Assembly (NCBI GenBank): GCA_041552055.1
Contig: JBFELO010000003.1
Span: forward strand, 1 to 64,000
Source: JBFELO01 sp041552055
GTDB lineage: Bacteria > Acidobacteriota > Thermoanaerobaculia > Thermoanaerobaculales > Sulfomarinibacteraceae
Reading direction: 5' to 3'
DNA length: 64,000 nucleotides
In this document: positions 57,709-64,000 of the stretch, in pieces
How the letters are laid out: each line of letters begins with the position of its first letter
Position numbering within the stretch: the stretch's first letter is position 1
Notes under the pieces: model-generated
What the model saw: only the letters and a program-made list of their open reading frames with translations
What the model was told of the DNA's origin: nothing
Database searches by the model: none
Position numbers and translations under genes: made by a program

Positions 57709-59472
57709 GTGAACGAAGATCACAGGAAATCGGCCTGGCAAAGACCGTGGTGCGGCCGGCTGGATCGATCGGACCTCGGATCGGTGGTGGAGCTCGTGGG
57801 ATGGGTGCGAAGGCGGCGCGACCTGGGAGGCCTGGCATTCGTCGACCTTCGGGACCGTACGGGAGTCGTGCAGCTGGTGTTCGAGGACACGATGGTGGCC
57901 GAAGGGGAGCGGTTGTCGACTGAAGACGTGATCGCAATCCGTGGAACCGTGCGTCAACGAGCCGACGGCCAGGCCAACCCTGAGATGGCGACCGGCGAGG
58001 TGGAGGTGGCGGTGGCCGCGATGGACGTGCTGAGCCAGGCCGAGACGCCCCCGTTCGTCCTCGAGGACAATACGAATGCATCCGAGGAGCTCCGGCTGAA
58101 ACACCGGGCGCTCGATCTCAGACGACCGGTGATGACGGAGGGTCTGGTGCTCCGGCACCGGCTGGTCAGCGCGATCCGCCGTTTCTTCGACGACATGCAG
58201 TTCGTCGATGTGGAGACTCCGATCCTGACTCGTTCGACGCCGGAGGGTGCCCGAGATTTTCTGGTTCCGTCGCGGTTGCACCGGGGCTCTTTTTACGCCC
58301 TGCCGCAGTCGCCGCAGCTGTTCAAGCAGTTGCTTCAGGTCGCTGGACTCGGCCGATACGTGCAGATCGCGCGTTGCTTCCGGGACGAGGACCTGCGGGC
58401 CGATCGGCAGCCGGAGTTCACCCAGATCGACGTCGAGGCATCGTTCGTCGACGAAGAGGACATCTTCGAGCTGATCGAGGCGCTCTTCGCCAGGGTCTTC
58501 CCGATCGTGGGGATCGAGCCGCCGGTGAGGTTCCCGAGAATCTCCTACCGCGATGCCTTGGAGCGGTTCGGCACGGATCGTCCGGACACCAGGTTCGGCC
58601 TCGAGCTGGTCGAGCTCGGCGCCGAGTGCGACGGCTGCGGCTTTGTGGTGCTGGAGGAGGCGGCCGCACGCGGCCGCGTCAAGGGCATCGTGGTGCCGGG
58701 CGGCACCGAGCTGTCGCGCAAGCGGTTGGATGAGCTCGGAGAGGTTGTCAAGCCCTATGGAGCTGCCGGTCTGCTGTGGTTCAAGCGGACCCCGGACGGG
58801 GATGCGTCACCGGTCAAGAAGGCCCTCGGCGAGGCCGGTATGGCCCGATTCCTCGACGCCGCGGGCGCCTCACCGGGAGATCTGCTCCTGGTGGTGGGTG
58901 GCGACGAGGGGGTGGTGTTCCCCGCGCTCGGCGCGTTGCGGCTGCAGCTGGGACGGGATCGCGCCTTGATCCCCGAGGATCGGCACGACTTTCTGTGGGT
59001 CACCGATTTTCCGCTGCTCGAGTGGAGCGAAGAGGATGGGCGGTTCTACGCCATGCACCATCCGTTCACGGCGCCGCTGGTGACCGACGTGGAGCTGCTC
59101 GAGACCGACGCGGGCAGCGTTCGCGCCCGCGCCTACGACGTCGTGATGGACGGTGTCGAGCTCGGGGGCGGTTCGATCCGGATCCATGACGGACGGCTTC
59201 AGCGGCGGATGTTCCGGCTGCTCGGGATCGACGACGACGAGGCGAACGAGCGGTTCGGCTTCCTGCTCGAAGCGTTTCGCTATGGCGTGCCGCCGCACGG
59301 CGGCATTGCAATCGGTCTCGATCGGATGGTCATGTTGATGGCCGGTCGCGAATCGATTCGGGACGTCATCGCCTTCCCCAAAACCACCTCGAGCTCCTGC
59401 CTGACGACCGACGCCCCGTCGACGGTGGATATTGGGCAGTTGCGGGATCTTGGTCTCGACGTCCGGAAGTAG
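57709..59472 (+). CDS. aspS: Aspartyl-tRNA synthetase
   Basis: Class IIb synthetase of 587 residues: N-terminal OB fold (VVELVGWVRRRRDLGGLAFVDLRDRTG), motif 2 (ARCFRDEDLRADRQPEFTQIDVEASF), the bacterial GAD insertion (about 285-420), and motif 3 (GIAIGLDRMVMLMAGRESIRDVIAFPK). Starts at GTG. Typical bacterial length; whether it also charges tRNA-Asn cannot be told from the sequence alone. Confidence 0.97.
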   Translation: MNEDHRKSAWQRPWCGRLDRSDLGSVVELVGWVRRRRDLGGLAFVDLRDRTGVVQLVFEDTMVAEGERLSTEDVIAIRGTVRQRADGQANPEMATGEVEVAVAAMDVLSQAETPPFVLEDNTNASEELRLKHRALDLRRPVMTEGLVLRHRLVSAIRRFFDDMQFVDVETPILTRSTPEGARDFLVPSRLHRGSFYALPQSPQLFKQLLQVAGLGRYVQIARCFRDEDLRADRQPEFTQIDVEASFVDEEDIFELIEALFARVFPIVGIEPPVRFPRISYRDALERFGTDRPDTRFGLELVELGAECDGCGFVVLEEAAARGRVKGIVVPGGTELSRKRLDELGEVVKPYGAAGLLWFKRTPDGDASPVKKALGEAGMARFLDAAGASPGDLLLVVGGDEGVVFPALGALRLQLGRDRALIPEDRHDFLWVTDFPLLEWSEEDGRFYAMHHPFTAPLVTDVELLETDAGSVRARAYDVVMDGVELGGGSIRIHDGRLQRRMFRLLGIDDDEANERFGFLLEAFRYGVPPHGGIAIGLDRMVMLMAGRESIRDVIAFPKTTSSSCLTTDAPSTVDIGQLRDLGLDVRK

Positions 59473-59570
59473 TCGACCGACGATCCGACCTGCACTTCTC
59501 AGCGAGCGTCTGCTGCGGGCTCACCAGAATATCTCACCGTCGGCCCGGCTGTTCGGTACGATTGATGTGT

Positions 59571-61994
59571 ATGGCCGACGGCTCGGCTGATCAAGCCCAG
59601 GAACTGGAGTGTTCCGCAAGCTTCCTCGCGGCTGTTCGAGAGTGGCAGCTGTGGGTCGTCTTGGGATCTGTCGGGTTGCTGCTCGCTCCGGTGCTGTCGG
59701 GCGGTGGCACGCTCTTCTTCCGTGACCTCTACCGTCAGTACATCGGGACCGCGCGCCTGCTGGGTGGATCCCAGCACGTAGGGTGGCTGTGGGACCCGCT
59801 GCTCCACGGTGGCGAGCCGTTGCTCGGCAATCCGAACCGGGCGCTGCTGTACCCGACCCGTGTGCTGTACCTGGTGCTCGATCCGGTCACCGCACTCAAC
59901 TGGGAGATCGCCCTGCACGTCGCCCTCGCCGCGGCAGCTGGTTACCTCGCGGCGCGCGCCTTTGCGTTGCGGCGGGAGCCGGCGATGGTGGTCGGCGTGG
60001 TGTACGCGTTCGCGGGGGTGCCGCTGTCGCTCACCAACCACCTGTTGCGTGTCCTGGCGTACCCGTGGATGGCGGTGGCCCTGATCGCCGGTCATCGCTG
60101 GCGAACAGCGCCCGCACGATCCGGATGGTTCGTCGTGCTGGTGGCTGCCCTCATGGTGCAGTGTTTGAGCGGCACCGTCGAGACCGCGATCTGCAGCGGG
60201 ATTTTGGTAGTCGGCTGGGAACTGTCAGGCCCGGGTCGGCTCTCGATAAGGTGCCGACACGCGCTGAAGGTGGCCGGAGCGTGCCTGCTCGGAGTCGCGG
60301 CCGCTGGCGTCCAGGTCATCCCTGCGGCGGCAACGGTGGCCCGATCGATGAGACCCCTGACCGCCGAGCCGACCTTTCTGCTCGCCTGGTCGGTCCATCC
60401 CGGCCGTCTCCTCGAGCTGTGGTTCCCGGGGATGTTGGGACCGGTCGACACGGCGACGCCAGCGACGAGCTACTGGGGCGCCCCGTTGGTGGACTTCGGC
60501 TTCCCCTACCTGCTCAGCCTGTACCTCGGGATGGCCACGACGGTGCTGGCGACCGGCGCCCTGGTCGGACGAGGGCATTATCCGCTGACCCGGCGTCGTC
60601 GTTGGATGCTGGCCGCCGCCGTTTCGGCGGGCGTGGTCGCCTCGCTGGGTCGCCACGTTCCTGGGATGAGCGTGCTCGTGGAGGCCCTGGGACCGCTCGC
60701 TTTGGTCCGGTTTCCGGTCAAGGCCCTGCTCTTGGCCGCGCTGCCGGTCGCGGTGCTGGTCGGGAGCGGCGTCCACTGGATCATGGCCGCCACGACCGAC
60801 CAACGGAGGGTCGTTCGGACGGTGGCTGGATGCGCCGTTGCTCTGGCCGCTGCGGCGTTCCTCTTGTGGTTGATGGTCGGATTCTGGGACGGCTTCCGGC
60901 ACCGGGCGTTGGAGCTGCTGTTCGCGCGCGCGGACCCGACGGTGACTGCCGGGGTCTGCCGTTCGCTGTTGCATGGGGCAATGACTGTGGGCGCGATCGC
61001 ACTGGTTGTTGCGCTCGCGCGGTGGGTCCGACCGGCATGGCTCGGTTTTGTGCTGGCGGCAGTCGTCACCGTGGATTTGGCGCTGGCGGGACTGGCTGTC
61101 CTGCCGACCGCACCCCGCACGCTGCTCGCGGACGATCCACCGCTGACGGATCAGCTGAGGTCCCATCTCGGGGGCGGGCGTCTGTTCCGGGACCTGGACC
61201 CGGCAGTGGTCCATCCGCGGCTTGCGGCCGACACGGCCGCCGCTGCCGCGGACTGGTGGATCTCGGTGCTGGATGGCGTGCAGGCGGCCAACTACGGAAT
61301 TCCGATGGTGTTCCACGACGACGATGCGGTCGTGGCCGATCGACGCATCGTGATGCTCACCCAGGGCGTTCGGCAGGCGCCGTGGGCGCGGCGGATGGGA
61401 CCACTTTCGGCAGCCGGAGTCAGCCTGGTGATGACCCCGGACGAGCCGCCGATCGAGGGCCTCGATCATGTGCTCGAGGTGGTGACAGGGAGTGATCCGG
61501 GGTACCACCTGTACCGCAACCCGACCGCCGGTGCGGGCGTGTGGTGGGTGGCGCGTGCGGTCGCGGTCCCGTCGGCTGCAGAGGCGCTCGCCACCGTGAC
61601 GAAGGAGGGGTTCGATCCTCGGGGAGAGGTGGTGGTCGAGGACACTCCCGAGGGGCCCTCGGATCGGGGGTGGCTGCCCGCGTGGGCCACGCTCGAGCAG
61701 CGGATCGACGAGTTCGACGTGACGGTGCCGGCGGCAGGTCACGTGGTCTTCTCAGAGGCCTGGAGTCCGGGCTGGTGGGTCGAGGTGGATGGCCGTGAGG
61801 TGCCGCTGCTGCGCGCCAATTACGCTTTCGCGGCGGTCGCGATCGACGGCGGCCGCCATCGGGTTCGTCGCGCGTACCGCCCGCCGGAGGTTACCCTCGG
61901 CCTGTGGCTCACCACGGCAGCGTTGTGTCTGGTGGTCGTCGTGGTCGTCGCCGAGGTCAAGCCACCTCGTCTATCTCGCGATGGGAGCCGGTGA
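59571..61994 (+). CDS. YfhO-like polytopic membrane protein
   Basis: An 807-residue membrane protein with about twelve hydrophobic segments in the first 520 residues and a C-terminal extracytoplasmic beta-rich domain ending with a further membrane helix. The pattern FFRDLYRQYIGTARLLG, the LLHGGEPLLGNPNRALLYP loop and the late VVFSEAWSPGWWVEVDGREVPLLRANYAF are typical of YfhO, which is linked to GT-C-like lipid-carrier glycosylation. ATG 59571 or 59565 may be used; no Shine-Dalgarno is seen and TACGAT just upstream could be a -10 for a leaderless mRNA. Substrate unknown. Confidence 0.82.
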   Translation: MADGSADQAQELECSASFLAAVREWQLWVVLGSVGLLLAPVLSGGGTLFFRDLYRQYIGTARLLGGSQHVGWLWDPLLHGGEPLLGNPNRALLYPTRVLYLVLDPVTALNWEIALHVALAAAAGYLAARAFALRREPAMVVGVVYAFAGVPLSLTNHLLRVLAYPWMAVALIAGHRWRTAPARSGWFVVLVAALMVQCLSGTVETAICSGILVVGWELSGPGRLSIRCRHALKVAGACLLGVAAAGVQVIPAAATVARSMRPLTAEPTFLLAWSVHPGRLLELWFPGMLGPVDTATPATSYWGAPLVDFGFPYLLSLYLGMATTVLATGALVGRGHYPLTRRRRWMLAAAVSAGVVASLGRHVPGMSVLVEALGPLALVRFPVKALLLAALPVAVLVGSGVHWIMAATTDQRRVVRTVAGCAVALAAAAFLLWLMVGFWDGFRHRALELLFARADPTVTAGVCRSLLHGAMTVGAIALVVALARWVRPAWLGFVLAAVVTVDLALAGLAVLPTAPRTLLADDPPLTDQLRSHLGGGRLFRDLDPAVVHPRLAADTAAAAADWWISVLDGVQAANYGIPMVFHDDDAVVADRRIVMLTQGVRQAPWARRMGPLSAAGVSLVMTPDEPPIEGLDHVLEVVTGSDPGYHLYRNPTAGAGVWWVARAVAVPSAAEALATVTKEGFDPRGEVVVEDTPEGPSDRGWLPAWATLEQRIDEFDVTVPAAGHVVFSEAWSPGWWVEVDGREVPLLRANYAFAAVAIDGGRHRVRRAYRPPEVTLGLWLTTAALCLVVVVVVAEVKPPRLSRDGSR

Positions 61995-62004
61995 GAAGTG
62001 CGGG

Positions 62005-62259
62005 CTAGTCGGGCGATTCGTCGGCGAGCTTCAGCTCACCGCGTTCCACCGCGGCGAGGAGTTCGGCGGCCGCCTCTGCATGCTCGGCCGCGACCATGAT
62101 CTGGACCTCGCCGAGGCCGTCCAGAACGAAGCCGTGAGTCTTGCGGAGCGCCTCGCCCCGTGAGATGGATGGAATACCGTGGGCCTCCAGGAAAATCCGC
62201 ACCTGGGTTTCGTCGATTTCACCCTGGGCCGTGTAGACCGTGACCATCTGATCGTCCAC
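62005..62259 (-). CDS. DUF2007 family small protein
   Basis: An 84-residue protein: VTVYTAQGEIDETQVRIFLEAHGIPS and GFVLDGLGEVQIMVAAEHAEAAAELL fit DUF2007 (putative signal-transducing, ferredoxin-like fold), function unknown. GTG 62259 is preferred: GGAGG is five bases upstream. Convergent with the YfhO-like gene, only ten bases apart. Confidence 0.82.
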   Translation of the reverse strand: MDDQMVTVYTAQGEIDETQVRIFLEAHGIPSISRGEALRKTHGFVLDGLGEVQIMVAAEHAEAAAELLAAVERGELKLADESPD

Positions 62260-62375
62260 CACGTCCTCCAGAAGCGCATCATACCCCGAGGCGGCGCCGC
62301 GAGGGTCTCCAGCGGGCCCGTCCCTGTCGTGCGAACGCCGTCGAACGGGACGTCACCGCGACGGAACTGTCTCTG

Positions 62376-62405
62376 TTGACAGAACCTGCACCCCGTTGCT
62401 AAGAT
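62376..62405 (+). promoter_or_regulatory. Strong sigma-70-type promoter of the tRNA-Val operon
   Basis: TTGACA (62376-62381), 18 bases, TAAGAT (62400-62405). It reads towards the tRNA-Val genes and thrS; a leader of about 95 bases without a gene precedes the first tRNA. Confidence 0.8.
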
Positions 62406-62504
62406 CTCCCTTCGCTCTTTGAGGGCGGACGTTCTTTGTCAGTGCGAAAAGGGTCGAAGACGGGTCTCGAAGTGCCCACGCGAGGGCCACCCGTCAGTAG
62501 CCAC

Positions 62505-62581
62505 AGGCGCGTAGCTCAGATGGTTAGAGTGCTACCTTGACACGGTAGAGGTCCGCGGTTCGATTCCGCGCGCGCCTACCA
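62505..62581 (+). tRNA. tRNA-Val (anticodon GAC)
   Basis: Seventy-seven bases, acceptor AGGCGCG / CGCGCCT, encoded CCA, anticodon loop TTGACAC (anticodon GAC), T-loop GGTTCGATTCC. Reads GUC/GUU. Confidence 0.97.
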
Positions 62582-62596
62582 TCAATCGGTACGCGC

Positions 62597-62673
62597 AGGC
62601 GCGTAGCTCAGCTGGTTAGAGCGCATCCCTCACACGGATGAGGTCCGCGGTTCGAGTCCGCGCGCGCCTACCA
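62597..62673 (+). tRNA. tRNA-Val (anticodon CAC)
   Basis: Seventy-seven bases, same acceptor stem as the preceding tRNA with encoded CCA; anticodon loop CTCACAC (anticodon CAC), T-loop GGTTCGAGTCC. Reads GUG, a frequent codon here. Confidence 0.97.
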
Positions 62674-62687
62674 CCGATTGGCTGGCA

Positions 62688-62712
62688 ACCGACCCTCGTG
62701 GTCGGTTTTTTT
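62688..62712 (+). terminator. Intrinsic terminator between tRNA-Val genes and thrS
   Basis: Seven-base-pair stem ACCGACC / GGTCGGT with CTCGT loop and six further T residues. Only 22 bases separate its end from the thrS start codon, so thrS transcription from the tRNA promoter would have to pass it. Confidence 0.88.
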
Positions 62713-62734
62713 GTTGGATTTGCGGAGCGCAACG

Positions 62735-64000
62735 ATGGAGCAAACAGTCCAGGTCACCTTGCCGGACGGCAGCAACCGGGAGTATTCGCGCGGCACGACG
62801 GTGCTCGAGGTGGCACAGTCGATCGGGCCGCGCCTGGCCCGTGACACCGTGGCCGGCCTCGTCGACGGTCGGTTGGTGGACCTGCGTACCGCGCTCGAGG
62901 GCGACGTCGAGCTGCGCATCGTGACCGTCAAGGACCCCGAGAGTGGTGACGTCATCCGACACTCCGCCGAGCACGTGTTGGCGGATGCCGTGAAGCGACT
63001 GTGGCCGGGCACACCGATCGACGCCGGACGCCAGGACCACTCGGAGAAGTACCAGTACGACTTTCGCTTTCCGCGGCCGTTCACTCCCGAGGATTTCCCG
63101 CTGATCGAACAGGAGATGGCGCGGATCATCGCGGAGGACCTCGAGTTTGAACGCATCGAGGTGGACCGGGGCGGGGCCCGCGAGATCATGCGGGAACGCG
63201 ACGAGGACATCAAGCTGATCCGACTGGACGACATTGCCGAGGGCGAGACCATCACCCTGTACCGCAGCGGCGACTTCGTCGATCTGTGCCGCGGCCCGCA
63301 CCTGCAGCGGACCTCGCAGATCGGTGCGGTGCGCCTGCTCGAGAGCTCCGGCGCCTACTTCAAGGGCGACGAGCGCAACGAGATGTTGCAGCGCATCTAC
63401 GGTACGGCGTTCGCGTCGCAGCAGGAGCTCGACGCCTACTTCGAGCGCCTCGAGGAGGCGCGGAGGCGCGATCACCGGCGGCTGGGCCGCGAGCTCGATC
63501 TGTTCTCGTTCCGGGCGGAGGCGCCGGCGAGCCCGTTCTTCCACCCGCGTGGCACGATCGTCTACAACGCGCTGGTCGAGCTTATGCGTGAGAAGTACGT
63601 GCAGTTCGGCCATCAAGAGGTGATCACGCCGCAGATCTTCGACGTCGAGCTGTGGCGGCGTTCGGGGCATTACGAGGCCTATCGGGACGACATGTTCTTC
63701 GCCGACGGCTACGACGAGGTCGAGTCGCGCTCGGGCAGCGTCAAGCCGATGAACTGCCCGGGCCATTGCCTCCTGTACGCGGGAAGTGGTCACTCGTACC
63801 GCGACCTGCCCGTTCGCTTCGCCGACTTCGGTCGGCTGCACCGCTACGAACGTTCCGGTGTCGTGGCTGGACTCACCCGGGTGCGCACGTTCTCCCAGGA
63901 CGATGCCCACATCTTCTGCACGCCCGAGCAGATCGAGAGCGAGGTGAGCGCGCTGTTCAGGTTCGTGTTCGAGATCTACGATCTGTTTGGATTCTCGGAC
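62735..64000 (+). CDS. thrS: Threonyl-tRNA synthetase (3' partial)
   Basis: Class II synthetase; 422 of about 640 residues are in the window and the frame runs off the right edge. Present parts: N-terminal TGS domain (VQVTLPDGSNREYSRGTTVLEVA), the editing/SAD domain with zinc-site HSAEHVLADAV and LCRGPHL, and the start of the catalytic core (FFHPRGTIVYNALVELMREKY, VKPMNCPGHCLLY with zinc Cys, RFADFGRLHRYERSGVVAGLTRVRTFSQDDAHIFC). GGAG stands seven bases before ATG 62735. Confidence 0.96.
   Translation, partial: MEQTVQVTLPDGSNREYSRGTTVLEVAQSIGPRLARDTVAGLVDGRLVDLRTALEGDVELRIVTVKDPESGDVIRHSAEHVLADAVKRLWPGTPIDAGRQDHSEKYQYDFRFPRPFTPEDFPLIEQEMARIIAEDLEFERIEVDRGGAREIMRERDEDIKLIRLDDIAEGETITLYRSGDFVDLCRGPHLQRTSQIGAVRLLESSGAYFKGDERNEMLQRIYGTAFASQQELDAYFERLEEARRRDHRRLGRELDLFSFRAEAPASPFFHPRGTIVYNALVELMREKYVQFGHQEVITPQIFDVELWRRSGHYEAYRDDMFFADGYDEVESRSGSVKPMNCPGHCLLYAGSGHSYRDLPVRFADFGRLHRYERSGVVAGLTRVRTFSQDDAHIFCTPEQIESEVSALFRFVFEIYDLFGFSD

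Noticed and set aside
56309..58081. Minus-strand 590-codon open frame
   Set aside because: Antisense to hisS, with Arg/Pro-rich low-complexity translation typical of shadows.

Overview
The window is a chromosomal segment of a high-GC, diderm (Gram-negative type) bacterium. The diderm reading rests on BamD, tandem TonB/ExbBD genes, RseP, and a periplasmic LprI/MliC-type lysozyme inhibitor. A SelB factor, a Fibrobacter-type paralogous (FISUMP) lipoprotein, a GSI-alpha glutamine synthetase, UbiA/UbiX/UbiE quinone genes and a receiver-kinase-TonB hybrid would fit an Acidobacteriota-like organism. That phylum assignment is inference and not proven by the sequence. No transposase, prophage, integrase or CRISPR array was seen.

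Layout: 1-1.5 kb, end of ftsE and ftsX. 1.6-6.1 kb (minus), an ExbB-ExbD-ExbD-TonB-DUF4388-TPR operon behind a palindrome-rich regulatory region. 6.3-7.6 kb (minus), yebC-ruvC. 7.7-11 kb, a pseudo-receiver/Ser-Thr kinase/TonB fusion with a small coiled-coil protein and an intrinsic terminator. 11.1-16.2 kb, a tight operon accD-folC-dgt-rpiB-glyA. 16.3-23.5 kb, an accessory stretch: FISUMP lipoprotein, short endonuclease V, FMN-binding PPOX protein, VOC protein, LprI-MliC fusion, GFA-VOC fusion, PHP protein, DUF6125 protein, and a TSUP exporter with a small membrane partner behind a CRP-like box. 23.7-31 kb: cytidylate-kinase-like/BON protein, glnA with a clear promoter and palindromic operator, HD protein, serS, a degenerate PanD-like protein with a deoxynucleoside kinase, and ubiA-ubiX. 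31.3-32.4 kb: a sigma-54-type promoter ahead of comEA and a pseudopilin gene. 32.4-38 kb: sugar nucleotidyltransferase, CYTH protein, selB, tandem TonB_C-like protein, glycosyltransferase. 38-38.9 kb (minus): tadA, two tRNA-Ser genes and the SRP RNA. 39-42.3 kb (minus): LysM protein, PASTA protein, rpe, bamD. 42.5-47.5 kb (minus): the envelope/isoprenoid operon truA-uppS-cdsA-dxr-rseP. 47.6-52.8 kb: hypothetical, FHA-GAF-cyclase, rdgB, ubiE, folD. 53-59.5 kb: cupin, recN, sua5, a 605-bp gene-free gap with DnaA-box-like iterons, hisS, aspS. 59.6-64 kb: YfhO-like membrane protein, DUF2007 protein, two tRNA-Val genes behind a strong promoter, terminator, thrS (cut by the window end).

Most of the window is housekeeping: translation (four aminoacyl-tRNA synthetases, four tRNAs, TadA, TruA, Sua5, SelB, SRP RNA), one-carbon/folate metabolism (FolC, GlyA, FolD), quinones, isoprenoids and envelope assembly. 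Signalling and energy-coupling genes are unusually prominent: the kinase-TonB fusion, the ExbBDD-TonB operon, a second TonB_C-like secreted protein, and two proteins from adenylyl-cyclase-related families (class III and CYTH) together with a CRP-like site. Several gene boundaries carry related inverted repeats built from short GGAAC/GGATAC-like units, apparently a dispersed intergenic repeat family of this genome. All family calls come from reading the translated sequence; no database search was run.
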